From NCBI GenBank assembly GCA_947303625.1, contig CAMYYV010000012.1, positions 1-40,519 on the forward strand: a stretch of DNA of 40,519 bases, given 5' to 3'. The notes below the pieces were generated by a model, which was given only the letters and a program-made list of their open reading frames with translations, did no database searches and was not told the DNA's origin. Below, in pieces: positions 9,058-16,973 of this stretch. The stretch is from an uncultured Bacteroidales bacterium. Its GTDB lineage: Bacteria > Bacteroidota > Bacteroidia > Bacteroidales > F082. Position numbers and translations under genes: made by a program. Position 1 is the stretch's first letter, and every line of letters begins with the position of its first letter.

Positions 9058-9867
9058 ATGGTCGACACTGAGAAGCTTAAAGAAAAGTATTCTCCCGAAG
9101 GCTCTGCCTTGCGCAACCTCCAGCATGAGATGCTGGACGAATTGCTTGTGTTGGACAAAATTTGCAAGGATAATGGTTTGACATACTATCTGAGTAGCGG
9201 CACGGCTTTGGGCGCAGTACGTCATCAAGCGTTTATTCCTTGGGACGACGATCTGGATATTGCACTGCCCAATTCAGACTATAAGAAATTGATCGCTATC
9301 TTGCAGTGCTATGAATCTGATGTTTATGTGCTCCAAGACAGGCATTCAGATTTCAACTATATCAACGGCTTCCCAAAGTTCAGGAAGAAGGAAGGCAATT
9401 TGTTGGGAGCATTTCCGCAAAGAGGAAAGCTCTATAAATACAAAGGGGTAGGAGTGGACATTTTCTGCGTTTCTAAGAATAGTTACGCCCGCGCTTTCGT
9501 CTGCGCTAAACTCCGTGTGGTCCTCTTGCATTATTTGTACAAGATCAAGAACGATGGATTGAGGAGATTGGTGACAAGAGTGCAATGGTTTGTGTACCAA
9601 TGCCTTGTTCCTTTGACATGGCCACTCAACCTTTTTCGAAAGAAAGGCGAGATGCATTACGGACTCGGCCAAGGATATGCACATCATTACTTTTGGGAGA
9701 ACGAGTTGTTCCCTGTTGGTGAGACGATGTTTGAATCAGCTTTGTTCCCCATCCCTCACAATGCTGATGCCTACTTGACGCATGTTTATGGGGATTGGAG
9801 GCAGTTGCCCTCTGAGGAAGATATTTTGAATACGATTCATAACCAAGAACTTATATCTTCGAACTAA
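9058..9867 (+). CDS. LicD family phosphotransferase
   Basis: The 269-residue protein carries the LicD signature at residues about 45-69 (LSSGTALGAVRHQAFIPWDD followed by DLDIAL). These enzymes transfer phosphocholine or polyol phosphate from a CDP-linked donor to cell-surface glycans, and the DDD cluster is the expected metal site. The start is the ATG nine bases after the SDR stop. The stop shares one base with the next ATG (TAATG). Sitting between a cytidylyltransferase and a CDP-glycerol glycerophosphotransferase, it most likely uses the CDP-activated polyol made by the first gene. Phosphocholine use is not excluded, but no choline uptake or choline kinase gene is visible. Confidence 0.88.
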   Translation: MVDTEKLKEKYSPEGSALRNLQHEMLDELLVLDKICKDNGLTYYLSSGTALGAVRHQAFIPWDDDLDIALPNSDYKKLIAILQCYESDVYVLQDRHSDFNYINGFPKFRKKEGNLLGAFPQRGKLYKYKGVGVDIFCVSKNSYARAFVCAKLRVVLLHYLYKIKNDGLRRLVTRVQWFVYQCLVPLTWPLNLFRKKGEMHYGLGQGYAHHYFWENELFPVGETMFESALFPIPHNADAYLTHVYGDWRQLPSEEDILNTIHNQELISSN

Positions 9868-11051
9868 TGAAATTCCTTGCCTATTTGATATGCTACTGCA
9901 TCTATCCGTTTTCTTTCCTTTTCCCACGAAGGAAGAAAAAATGGGCTTTTGGGAGTTTCAGAGGCGCTTTCAACGACAACGCCAAATATCTTTTTATCCA
10001 TGTGTCGGAACAAATGCCAGAAATCAATTGTGCTTGGCTCAGCATCAATAAGGCTGTGGTTCACGAAATCAGGGCAAAGGGGTTGAAAGCGTACTATATC
10101 TTAAGTCCAGCTGGAATTTGGTTTGCTTTGACTTCGAAATACTGGTTTTTCAATGCCTATTCTTCTGACATTATGTTCTGTCTCTCTGGTGGTGCCGTCT
10201 TGGTCAACCTTTGGCATGGGCTGCCGCTGAAACGCATCGAATTCGACATCGACTCTGGATTGTTGGCCGACCGCTTTGTTAAGAAGACCTTGAAAGAACG
10301 GTATTTCCACCCCGAGGTCTTCAAACGGCCCAACTATGTCGTGTCTTCGTCAGAATTGTTTTCTGAGGTGTTTGCTCGTAGTTTCCGCATTCCTCGCGAC
10401 CGATGCCTCGATTTAGGTCTGGCCCGCAACGAGATCCTGACATGGCCAGAAGAAAAAAGGATGGCTTTCATCGATCGTTACGAGCCAACTTTGACGAAGA
10501 ACTTGATGGACCAAATGAAGCGTTTCAGTAGGGTGTTCGTCTATATGCCAACATGGCGCGACTCGCAAAACGATTTCATCGCCGCAGGTTTTGATTTCAA
10601 GGCATTGGAAACAGTTCTGGCCGAGAGTGATTCTTTATTCCTCGTCAAGCCCCATGCCAATACTGTTATTGAATCGACTGCCCTTGATGGCCTCAATCAT
10701 ATCAAACTGCTGCCAGCCACACTTGATGTCTATCCTATCTTGCCCTATACCGATGTGCTCGTCACCGACTATTCTTCCATCATGTACGATTATATTCTGA
10801 TGGAATCCAAAGATGTGATCCTGTATCTCTTTGACTACCAAGAATACATCAGCGAACGGCCCTTCATCTGGTCTTTCGATGAGATGTCATACGGGCATCG
10901 TGCCTACGATTTCGATTCACTATTGAATTTGATACGTGATGCTGGACTTCGTCCTAATGAGGACGCTAAGACTTTGCTGGCAGAGAAATGCTGGGGAGAA
11001 AACCGGAAGGATGCCTGCGAAAAGATAAGCTCATTTTTTAAGCAGGCCTGA
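9867..11051 (+). CDS. CDP-glycerol glycerophosphotransferase family protein (TagB/TagF-like)
   Basis: The 394-residue protein has the family's landmarks: a membrane-proximal hydrophobic start followed by a basic patch (PRRKKKWAFGSF), WHGLPLKRIEFD near residue 117, VFVYMPTWRDS near residue 222, VKPHAN near 260 and TDYSSIMYDY near 300. In Gram-positives such enzymes build or prime poly(glycerol/ribitol phosphate) teichoic acids on the cytoplasmic face. In Gram-negatives relatives add polyol-phosphate to capsules or O-antigens. It starts one base into the LicD stop and its last 21 bases overlap the end of a convergent GT2 gene, so there is no room for a normal terminator. Acceptor and polymer length are unknown. 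Confidence 0.88.
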   Translation: MKFLAYLICYCIYPFSFLFPRRKKKWAFGSFRGAFNDNAKYLFIHVSEQMPEINCAWLSINKAVVHEIRAKGLKAYYILSPAGIWFALTSKYWFFNAYSSDIMFCLSGGAVLVNLWHGLPLKRIEFDIDSGLLADRFVKKTLKERYFHPEVFKRPNYVVSSSELFSEVFARSFRIPRDRCLDLGLARNEILTWPEEKRMAFIDRYEPTLTKNLMDQMKRFSRVFVYMPTWRDSQNDFIAAGFDFKALETVLAESDSLFLVKPHANTVIESTALDGLNHIKLLPATLDVYPILPYTDVLVTDYSSIMYDYILMESKDVILYLFDYQEYISERPFIWSFDEMSYGHRAYDFDSLLNLIRDAGLRPNEDAKTLLAEKCWGENRKDACEKISSFFKQA

Positions 11052-11933
11052 GGTTACTTTACGCCTGAAGGTAAAGAGGATGTTGCCTTTCTCGAATTGG
11101 CCTTTGAAGGCGAAGCTTATCCAAAGGACGGCGGTGCCTCCCCATTTAACAAGTTCAGAGAACAACCGTTTCAGATATTTCCACTTTGAGACGCCCAGTG
11201 TCCTGATTCTCTCACTCATGCCCACGCCTTCTCCCAAGCGTTTGACGTAATCTTTGGTGGTCCGTGAAGGCGGAATCACATGCTGCACCACCACGTCTGG
11301 GAAGTAGTAGATGCTGCCTCCTTGTTGTCGGATGCGCTCAAACAAGTCCTTTTCTTCACCTCCCATGAGGTTCTTTTTGCTGCGTCCCAACTCCGTGTTA
11401 AACACCCCGGTTTTCTTTAGCATAGCTGTTCTAATGCCCATGTTGGCGCCAATAGGGAAGGCCTTTCCTTTGAATGGGCAGACGCTGTCGCCTAAATCAA
11501 TGGCCGAGACCCACGAGTAGTTCCATTTCGAGAGCCATTTCGGAGCCTCTCCCGATTCAAAGACGGGGTTGATTTTTCCACCAAAAGCATCGGCTTCAGG
11601 GTGGGTGTCCAGTTGTTTCTGAAGGTTTTCGAGATAGCCTTCCTGGATGTAAGAATCATCGTCCAAAAAGACCAAAGTGTCGCCATGACTCTCTGCAATG
11701 CCACGGTTGCGGGCAAACGACAGCCCTTGGTTGGTCTCTATGAAATAGCGAAACACGACATTGGGATAGTCGTTTTGGAAACGACTGCACTCTGCCTCGG
11801 TGTTGTCGGTCGACATGTTGTTGACCAAGATGATTTCGTAGGCCTCCGTTGGGAACCCGTTCTCGGCAATGCATCTCAGCGCTCCGTAGAGGTACTTGTC
11901 GCGGTTATATGTGCAGACGATGAGGGAGAGCAT
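11031..11933 (-). CDS. Family 2 glycosyltransferase
   Basis: This 300-residue GT2 begins LIVCTYNRDKYL (nucleotide-binding start of the GT-A fold). The metal-binding acidic cluster FLDDDSY is at about residues 89-95, and GGEEKDLFERI near residue 195 resembles the ED acceptor-site motif. A hydrophobic stretch near the C-terminus (TAVLWISFAF) may sit in the membrane. It would add one sugar from a nucleotide donor to a growing surface glycan. Its start codon lies three bases after the stop of the YfhO-like gene, so the two form an operon read from the promoter at about 14.5 kb. Confidence 0.88.
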   Translation of the reverse strand: MLSLIVCTYNRDKYLYGALRCIAENGFPTEAYEIILVNNMSTDNTEAECSRFQNDYPNVVFRYFIETNQGLSFARNRGIAESHGDTLVFLDDDSYIQEGYLENLQKQLDTHPEADAFGGKINPVFESGEAPKWLSKWNYSWVSAIDLGDSVCPFKGKAFPIGANMGIRTAMLKKTGVFNTELGRSKKNLMGGEEKDLFERIRQQGGSIYYFPDVVVQHVIPPSRTTKDYVKRLGEGVGMSERIRTLGVSKWKYLKRLFSELVKWGGTAVLWISFAFKGQFEKGNILFTFRRKVTSGLLKK

Positions 11934-11936
11934 GGC

Positions 11937-14462
11937 TCATTCTTTGACGGGAGTCTTTTCCTTTCGAAACGATAGGACGATGGCTCCGAGGAGGGCTAGT
12001 AGGATGACTACTGAGCTCACCAGCGACACCACACCGCCCACTTTCCAGATGCGCGGTTCGTAGCGCATCACGATCTCGTGCTTGCCTGCCGGCACCATGG
12101 CGGCACGTAACAGGTAGTCGGCGCGCAGGAGGGGACGCTCCTCGCCGTCGATGCGCATCGTCCAGCCCTTGCTGGTCCATACTTCGGAAAAGACGACCAA
12201 CTTGTCCTCGTTGGCATCGAAGCTGTAGGTTAACTGGTTGGGCTTGTAGTCGGTCAACGTAATGCTGCCCACGCTGTCGGTGGGATGGTAGCCCTTCACT
12301 AAGTCCTCAAACTCCTTGTGGATGATGGCCGTATGGCGCGTGTCGGTGGCAGGCACGGCGTCGAACTCGTCGTTGGGAGTGTCGACGAGGCTGACATTGT
12401 CGACCAACCATGCATTGCCGTAGGCGCATGGGTTGACGAGAGGCTGCTCGTTGCCGTTGTAGATGATGTATTTGGTGTTCAGCATGTTGGTCCATTTCAG
12501 ACGCTCCATGAGCGATGCCAAGTCACCACCCTCGTTAAGGCCCTTAAAGATGCCGTTGAATTGTTGCATCTCGCTACCTAAATAGTTCGTGATGACATCC
12601 TGGTAACGGCGTAGTTTGGCACCCGAATAGCCACCAATCGACTTGTGGAAATATGATGAACTGGCATCGTTGAAGACATTTTTCGTCAAATCAACCACTC
12701 TGAAGTCTAGGCTTTTGTCGTCGAGGATGTATTTGTCGGCGGCTGTGGCTACGAAAGGTTTCTCGGCCTTCGCCTTGTCGACGAAGTTGTCTTTGTTGAG
12801 GTAACGCTTGTCGATTTGGAACATGTCAATGAAGATCAATACGGCCAAGATAGCCATGGCGGGCAAAGCTTTCAACTTGCCTTTGCTACAGAGGAAAACA
12901 GGCACGGCAGCAAGGATGATGAACAGCAGGCTGCGCAAGGCATCCTTGCGGAAGATGGCCACGCGCACATCAACTAAACCTTCTTCTAATACTTGTTGGT
13001 TAAGGTTTATTCCTTGGCTTTTGAAATAGCTGATCAACTGAGCATTGTATTGTGCGTCGGCAATTCCTGAAAAACTGAAGAATGCTTTCGGAGCAATGTA
13101 GAATAGTAAGCAGAATCCTGCCGTGATACCCAAAGCGATGAAAAATTTGGGAAGGTTCTTTTTGAAGTTCTCGGGGTCTTTGACGATTTCGGCCAATCCC
13201 AAGAAGCCTAATAATGGCATGCACACCTCCGCGATGACCAAGGTCATCGATACGGCTCGGAACTTGTCGTAGCCAGGGATGTGATCAATGAAGAAGTCGG
13301 TGAACCACATGAAGTTCTTGCCCCAACTGAGCAGGATGGAGAGGAGCGTGGCAGCGAGCAGGGCCCATTTTAGCTTGCCTTTCACTGTCAAGGCACCCAA
13401 GACGAAGAGGAACACGACGATGGCACCCACATAGACAGGGCCGCTTGTTCCAGGCTGGTCGCCCCAATAGGCACTACTGTTGGCGATGGCAATTTTATAG
13501 TTGCCTTTGATTTTGTCGTTTTTTTCTAAAGCAGGATTGTCGTTTCCAATCACTGCCGATGCGCCGCCCTTGGCGTTGGGGATCATCAGGCTCCAGGTCT
13601 CGCCTTTGCCGTAGCTCCACTGTGTGATATAGTCGCGGTCGAGACCCTTGGTTTGGTTGTCGTCGCTGCTGGCCATCACAGGTTTGCCACGTGTGGTCTC
13701 CTTGCCGTAGTCGTAGTTGGCATACAGGATGGTGAAGTTCGTCATGATGGCAATTACCGCCGCCACCAACAAACAGGCAGAAGCCTTGAAAAAATGACCT
13801 AACTTCTTGTTTTTGATGTCGCTGATGAACTCTGCGATGATGAGGATGATGAGCATCAGCAAAAGGTAATAGGTAATCTGTAGGTGGTTCGACTTCACCT
13901 CGAGCGCCAAGGCGATGGCGGTGAGTACCGATCCCCATAGGTATTTCCCTTTGTAGGCCAAGAGAACGCCAGCCACTACGGGGGCCATATAGGCGATGGC
14001 GAAGGCCTTGGTGTTGTGTCCCGCCCCAATGATGATGAACATGTACGACGAGAAACCGTAGGCTAGCGCTGCCACGAAGCTGACCCATACGCTACAGTCG
14101 AGTACCAACATGAGGATGAAGAAGCCCAACATGCCGATAAACACGGCACCGATGGGACTCGGCAACCCCAACGAGAGTACGGGATGGATCTCGTTGAACA
14201 GGTTGGCATTTTGCCGGGCCGAGATGTTCCATGCTGGCATACCGCCAAACATCGAATTGGTCCATAGGGTGGTCTCGCCTGTGGCCTCGCGGTAGTCGGC
14301 GATCTCTTTCGACATGCCTTTGTACATGCCGATGTCGTGCTGCTGCAGTCGCTTGCCTTCGAGGATGGGGTAGAAATAGATCAAAGTGATGGCGGCAAAG
14401 GCCACGATGCACCCGATGATGGCTATCGTCTTGCCGTGTTTCTGCAAAAACTCGCTTTTCAT
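11937..14462 (-). CDS. YfhO family multi-spanning membrane protein
   Basis: The 841-residue protein starts with a short basic segment and a membrane helix, then PILEGKRLQQHDIG and TLWTNSMFGGMP, which I recognise from Bacteroidota YfhO-family proteins. A dozen or so hydrophobic helices follow, then a soluble C-terminal part of about 250 residues and a last helix. YfhO relatives are GT-C-like membrane enzymes thought to use lipid-linked sugars to glycosylate lipoteichoic acids or other surface polymers. The start is the ATG at 14460-14462, 27 bases downstream of a good -7 box. The link to the neighbouring polyol-phosphate genes is suggestive but unproven. Confidence 0.85.
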   Translation of the reverse strand: MKSEFLQKHGKTIAIIGCIVAFAAITLIYFYPILEGKRLQQHDIGMYKGMSKEIADYREATGETTLWTNSMFGGMPAWNISARQNANLFNEIHPVLSLGLPSPIGAVFIGMLGFFILMLVLDCSVWVSFVAALAYGFSSYMFIIIGAGHNTKAFAIAYMAPVVAGVLLAYKGKYLWGSVLTAIALALEVKSNHLQITYYLLLMLIILIIAEFISDIKNKKLGHFFKASACLLVAAVIAIMTNFTILYANYDYGKETTRGKPVMASSDDNQTKGLDRDYITQWSYGKGETWSLMIPNAKGGASAVIGNDNPALEKNDKIKGNYKIAIANSSAYWGDQPGTSGPVYVGAIVVFLFVLGALTVKGKLKWALLAATLLSILLSWGKNFMWFTDFFIDHIPGYDKFRAVSMTLVIAEVCMPLLGFLGLAEIVKDPENFKKNLPKFFIALGITAGFCLLFYIAPKAFFSFSGIADAQYNAQLISYFKSQGINLNQQVLEEGLVDVRVAIFRKDALRSLLFIILAAVPVFLCSKGKLKALPAMAILAVLIFIDMFQIDKRYLNKDNFVDKAKAEKPFVATAADKYILDDKSLDFRVVDLTKNVFNDASSSYFHKSIGGYSGAKLRRYQDVITNYLGSEMQQFNGIFKGLNEGGDLASLMERLKWTNMLNTKYIIYNGNEQPLVNPCAYGNAWLVDNVSLVDTPNDEFDAVPATDTRHTAIIHKEFEDLVKGYHPTDSVGSITLTDYKPNQLTYSFDANEDKLVVFSEVWTSKGWTMRIDGEERPLLRADYLLRAAMVPAGKHEIVMRYEPRIWKVGGVVSLVSSVVILLALLGAIVLSFRKEKTPVKE

Positions 14463-14488
14463 GTTGGTGAGTGATTAAGTTTAAACTG

Positions 14489-14522
14489 CAAAAGTACAAC
14501 AATTTTGGTTTCTTTCGACAAA
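14489..14522 (-). promoter_or_regulatory. Promoter for the YfhO-GT2 operon
   Basis: On the minus strand the -7 box TACTTTTG (14489-14496) matches TAnnTTTG, and a TTTG (14519-14522) lies 22 bases upstream, close to the Bacteroidota -33/-7 arrangement. Confidence 0.6.
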
Positions 14523-14530
14523 GTTCGTTT

Positions 14531-14566
14531 TTTGGGCGGCCCGTCTGCTTATTTTTAATAACTTTG
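14531..14566 (+). promoter_or_regulatory. Promoter for the GT4-methyltransferase operon
   Basis: TTTG at 14531-14534 and TAACTTTG at 14559-14566 are separated by 24 bases. The -7 box ends 60 bases before the ATG at 14627, leaving a leader of about 50 bases. It is divergent from the YfhO promoter. Confidence 0.55.
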
Positions 14567-14626
14567 CCTCGTTTTGGAGACGGTTGTTAACGTAGCCTCC
14601 TTGCGGACGAATGTGCATAAGTCGTT

Positions 14627-15748
14627 ATGAGTAAGATTCTTATAGTTGGTACAGCCTATCCTTATCGTGGCGGCATCGCGGCGTTCAACGAGCGTCTGGC
14701 CCGCCAGTTTCAGGAAGAAGGCGACGAGGTGGATATCTGGACCTTCACGCTTCAGTACCCCAATTTCCTCTTCCCCGGCAAAACGCAATACTCGGATGCC
14801 CCGGCGCCCGAGGCGTTGACCATCAAGCGTGTTGTCAACTCGGTGAATCCCTTCAACTGGGGGAAGGTGGGCCGCATGATCCGAAAAGGGAACTATGACA
14901 TGGTGGTGTTCGCCTACTGGATGTCGTTTTTTGCGCCGTGCTATGGCTTGATGGCACGAAAGGCCAAGAATACGAAGCACATCGCACTGATCCATAACAT
15001 GATGCCGCATGAAGGCTCAAAGATCGACAAGCTGCTGACACCTTATTTCGTGAAAGCGATGGACGGCTTCGTGGCCCTTTCGAAAGCGGTGGTCGACGAG
15101 GTGGCGCGCCTCGACAAGAAAGGGAAACCTAAGGATTGGGCCCCACATCCTATCTACGACCATTACGGTCCGAGGGAGCCTCGTGAGACCGCCTTGCAAC
15201 ACCTTGGCCTTGACGATAACTACCGTTATCTGCTGTTTTTTGGTCTCGTGCGTGCCTATAAGGGCCTCGACTGGCTTGTCGAAGCCTTCGCTGACGAACG
15301 CTTGGCCGAGTATCCTCTGAAACTGATCGTGGCGGGTGAGTTCTATGATGACAAGACACCCTATGTTGAGAAGATACGGTCGCTTGGCCTGCAGGACAAG
15401 GTTGTTGTCGTCGACCAGTTTGTGTCGGATGATAAGGTAAAAGACTATTTCAATGCCGCTGATATTGTGGTGCAGCCTTACAAGTCGGCCACGCAGAGCG
15501 GTGTCACCCAGGTGGCCTATCATTTCGAGAAGCCGATGCTGGTGACCAATGTGGGCGGCCTCGACGAGATCGTCCCCAATGGCAAGGTCGGCTATGCCGT
15601 CAGCCCCGACCCGAAGAGCATCGCCGATGCCCTAGTCGATTTCTTTGCCAACCAAAGAGAGGCGGAGTTTGTCGCCAATATCGCCGTCGAAAAACAAAAG
15701 TATTCCTGGTCGCGGATGTCGACCACCATCAAGAACCTATTGAAATGA
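14627..15748 (+). CDS. Family 4 (GT-B) glycosyltransferase
   Basis: The 373-residue protein starts ILIVGTAYPYRGGIAAFNE, the donor-independent N-terminal half of a GT-B fold, with the GG loop seen in GT4 enzymes. The C-terminal half has LLFFGLVRAYKGLDWLVEA, a typical donor-binding opening, and the VVQPYKSATQSGVTQVAYHF segment where GT4 proteins carry the E.G...E-type nucleotide-sugar site. GGLDEIVPNGKVGYAV follows. It probably transfers a hexose or similar sugar in lipid-linked glycan assembly. The stop overlaps the next ATG by four bases. Confidence 0.87.
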   Translation: MSKILIVGTAYPYRGGIAAFNERLARQFQEEGDEVDIWTFTLQYPNFLFPGKTQYSDAPAPEALTIKRVVNSVNPFNWGKVGRMIRKGNYDMVVFAYWMSFFAPCYGLMARKAKNTKHIALIHNMMPHEGSKIDKLLTPYFVKAMDGFVALSKAVVDEVARLDKKGKPKDWAPHPIYDHYGPREPRETALQHLGLDDNYRYLLFFGLVRAYKGLDWLVEAFADERLAEYPLKLIVAGEFYDDKTPYVEKIRSLGLQDKVVVVDQFVSDDKVKDYFNAADIVVQPYKSATQSGVTQVAYHFEKPMLVTNVGGLDEIVPNGKVGYAVSPDPKSIADALVDFFANQREAEFVANIAVEKQKYSWSRMSTTIKNLLK

Positions 15749-16515
15749 AAAAGCTGATATCACTCTTCACCAAGATCTTCCCCCGCCAGTGGCTCATTAG
15801 GATGAGCTACCTCTTCAGCTGGCTGATCAGGCCGTTTTATTGGGGTAACAAGGTGGAATGTCCCGTCTGCGGCGGCCACTTCCGCAAGTTCTTGCCCTAT
15901 GGCTATGGCAAGGCGACCGACAATAGGATGTGTCCCAAGTGCCTGTCACTCGAAAGGCACCGCCTGCTGTGGCTCTATCTGAAGGAGAAGACAGATTTCT
16001 TTACCGCACCGCTGAAAGTCTTGCATTTTGCGCCCGAGCAGCCTTTCCTGAAGCGTTTCCGCGCCTTGAAGAACCTTGACTACACCACCGCCGACCTCGA
16101 TTCACCCATTGCCGACCTGCATTTGGATGTCACAAACATTGACCAACCGAGCGACACCTACGACGTGGTCATCTGCAACCATGTGCTGGAGCATGTCAGC
16201 GACGCAAACAAGGCCTTTTCGGAGATCCAGAGGATACTGAAACCCGGTGGCTGGGCCATTCTTTTGGTGCCCATCAACCCCGATGTCGACACCTTCGAGG
16301 ACCCGAGTGTCACCGACCCCAAGGAACGTCAGCGTCTCTTCGGGCAATACGACCATGTGCGCCAGTTCGGCCGCGACTATGGCGACGTGCTGCGCAAGGC
16401 GGGCTTCACCGTGACGGAAGACAGACTGTATTATGAGGTCCCGGAGGAGCAACGCCAAAGGATGCGGCTGGCGCGTAGGGGAGAGGAGATCATCTATAGA
16501 TGTTCATTGTCGTGA
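15745..16515 (+). CDS. Class I SAM-dependent methyltransferase with N-terminal zinc ribbon
   Basis: The 256-residue protein has a short amphipathic N-terminus and then two CxxC pairs (C39/C42 and C63/C66, in VECPVCGG and MCPKCLS) that look like a zinc ribbon. A methyltransferase fold of the type 11 group follows, with DVVICNHVLEHV, ILKPGGWAILLVP and the late YDHVRQFGRDY segment. The usual glycine-rich SAM loop is reduced to LHFAPEQPF, as in this zinc-ribbon subgroup. Coupling to a glycosyltransferase (ATGA overlap) suggests it methylates or caps a glycan; the substrate is unknown. The last two codons before the stop already belong to the palindromic repeat that follows. Confidence 0.82.
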   Translation: MKKLISLFTKIFPRQWLIRMSYLFSWLIRPFYWGNKVECPVCGGHFRKFLPYGYGKATDNRMCPKCLSLERHRLLWLYLKEKTDFFTAPLKVLHFAPEQPFLKRFRALKNLDYTTADLDSPIADLHLDVTNIDQPSDTYDVVICNHVLEHVSDANKAFSEIQRILKPGGWAILLVPINPDVDTFEDPSVTDPKERQRLFGQYDHVRQFGRDYGDVLRKAGFTVTEDRLYYEVPEEQRQRMRLARRGEEIIYRCSLS

Positions 16516-16566
16516 ATTGCGTCCCGCAATTCACAAATAACAAACTGCGGGACGCAGTTTGCGACA
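16508..16566. repeat. Twin-hairpin palindromic element at the end of the methyltransferase gene
   Basis: Two 19-base hairpins lie side by side: GAATTGCG-TCC-CGCAATTC (16514-16532) and AAACTGCG-GGA-CGCAGTTT (16542-16560). Their cores are also reverse complements of each other, and outer arms TGTCG/CGACA (16508-16512, 16562-16566) close the whole 59-base palindrome. The element begins inside the coding sequence and contains the TGA stop. It may act as a terminator or mRNA end-stabiliser, but it has no T-run on the plus strand. Confidence 0.8.
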
Positions 16567-16569
16567 GTG

Positions 16570-16607
16570 AAAAACAACAAAAGGCGAATCCCCAATGGGG
16601 TCGCCTT
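16570..16607 (-). terminator. Rho-independent terminator of rpmH
   Basis: On the minus strand an AAGGCGA/TCGCCTT stem (7 bp) with an inner CCCC/GGGG stem separated by a small bulge is followed by TTTTGTTGTTTTT. It lies 58 bases after the rpmH stop and reads in the rpmH direction. Confidence 0.75.
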
Positions 16608-16664
16608 CGTTACCTTAAATGAGAAATATAACGGCTACCGATATTGACTACGTCAATCTGCGAT

Positions 16665-16811
16665 TTAATACTCGTCAGAGACGGTAAGTTTCTTTCTGCC
16701 TTTGGCTCTTCTACGGGCCAAAACCTTACGGCCGTTAGCCGTCGACATTCTCTCTCTGAAACCGTGTTTGTTTCTACGTTTTCTGTTCGAAGGTTGATAA
16801 GTGCGCTTCAT
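16665..16811 (-). CDS. rpmH: 50S ribosomal protein L34
   Basis: A 48-codon frame reads [20 protein letters not shown] and ends KKLTVSDEY. This is the full L34 pattern: the KRT(Y/F)QPS start, the HGFR.RM.T..GR core and an R/K-rich tail. L34 is a small basic protein of the large ribosomal subunit that contacts 23S rRNA. The length is normal. In many bacteria rpmH sits near dnaA and rnpA; here neither is next to it, as is common in Bacteroidota. A terminator follows and a -7 box lies 56 bases upstream. Confidence 0.98.
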   Translation of the reverse strand: MKRTYQPSNRKRRNKHGFRERMSTANGRKVLARRRAKGRKKLTVSDEY

Positions 16812-16867
16812 CTCTCTATCTATTTATTTGTTACTTTTTTCGCTTAAAGTCCCTTTGAATTGGGCTG

Positions 16868-16875
16868 CAAAAGTA
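16868..16875 (-). promoter_or_regulatory. -7 promoter box (TACTTTTG) for rpmH
   Basis: TACTTTTG on the minus strand matches TAnnTTTG and lies 56 bases before the rpmH start. A TTGG about 19 bases further upstream is a poor -33 element. Confidence 0.5.
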
Positions 16876-16907
16876 CAAAGAATTTCCTTAGCTCCAACAT
16901 TTTTCTT

Positions 16908-16953
16908 GAAAAAAATGCAAAAGGCAAAACCGAAACCGATTCTGCCTTTTGCA
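16908..16953 (-). terminator. Rho-independent terminator of pepD
   Basis: TGCAAAAGGCA (16916-16926) and TGCCTTTTGCA (16943-16953) form a perfect 11-bp stem with a 16-base loop. On the minus strand it is followed by a run of seven T. It starts 20 bases after the pepD stop. Confidence 0.85.
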
Positions 16954-16973
16954 AATTGTTGGTACTTAAACGC

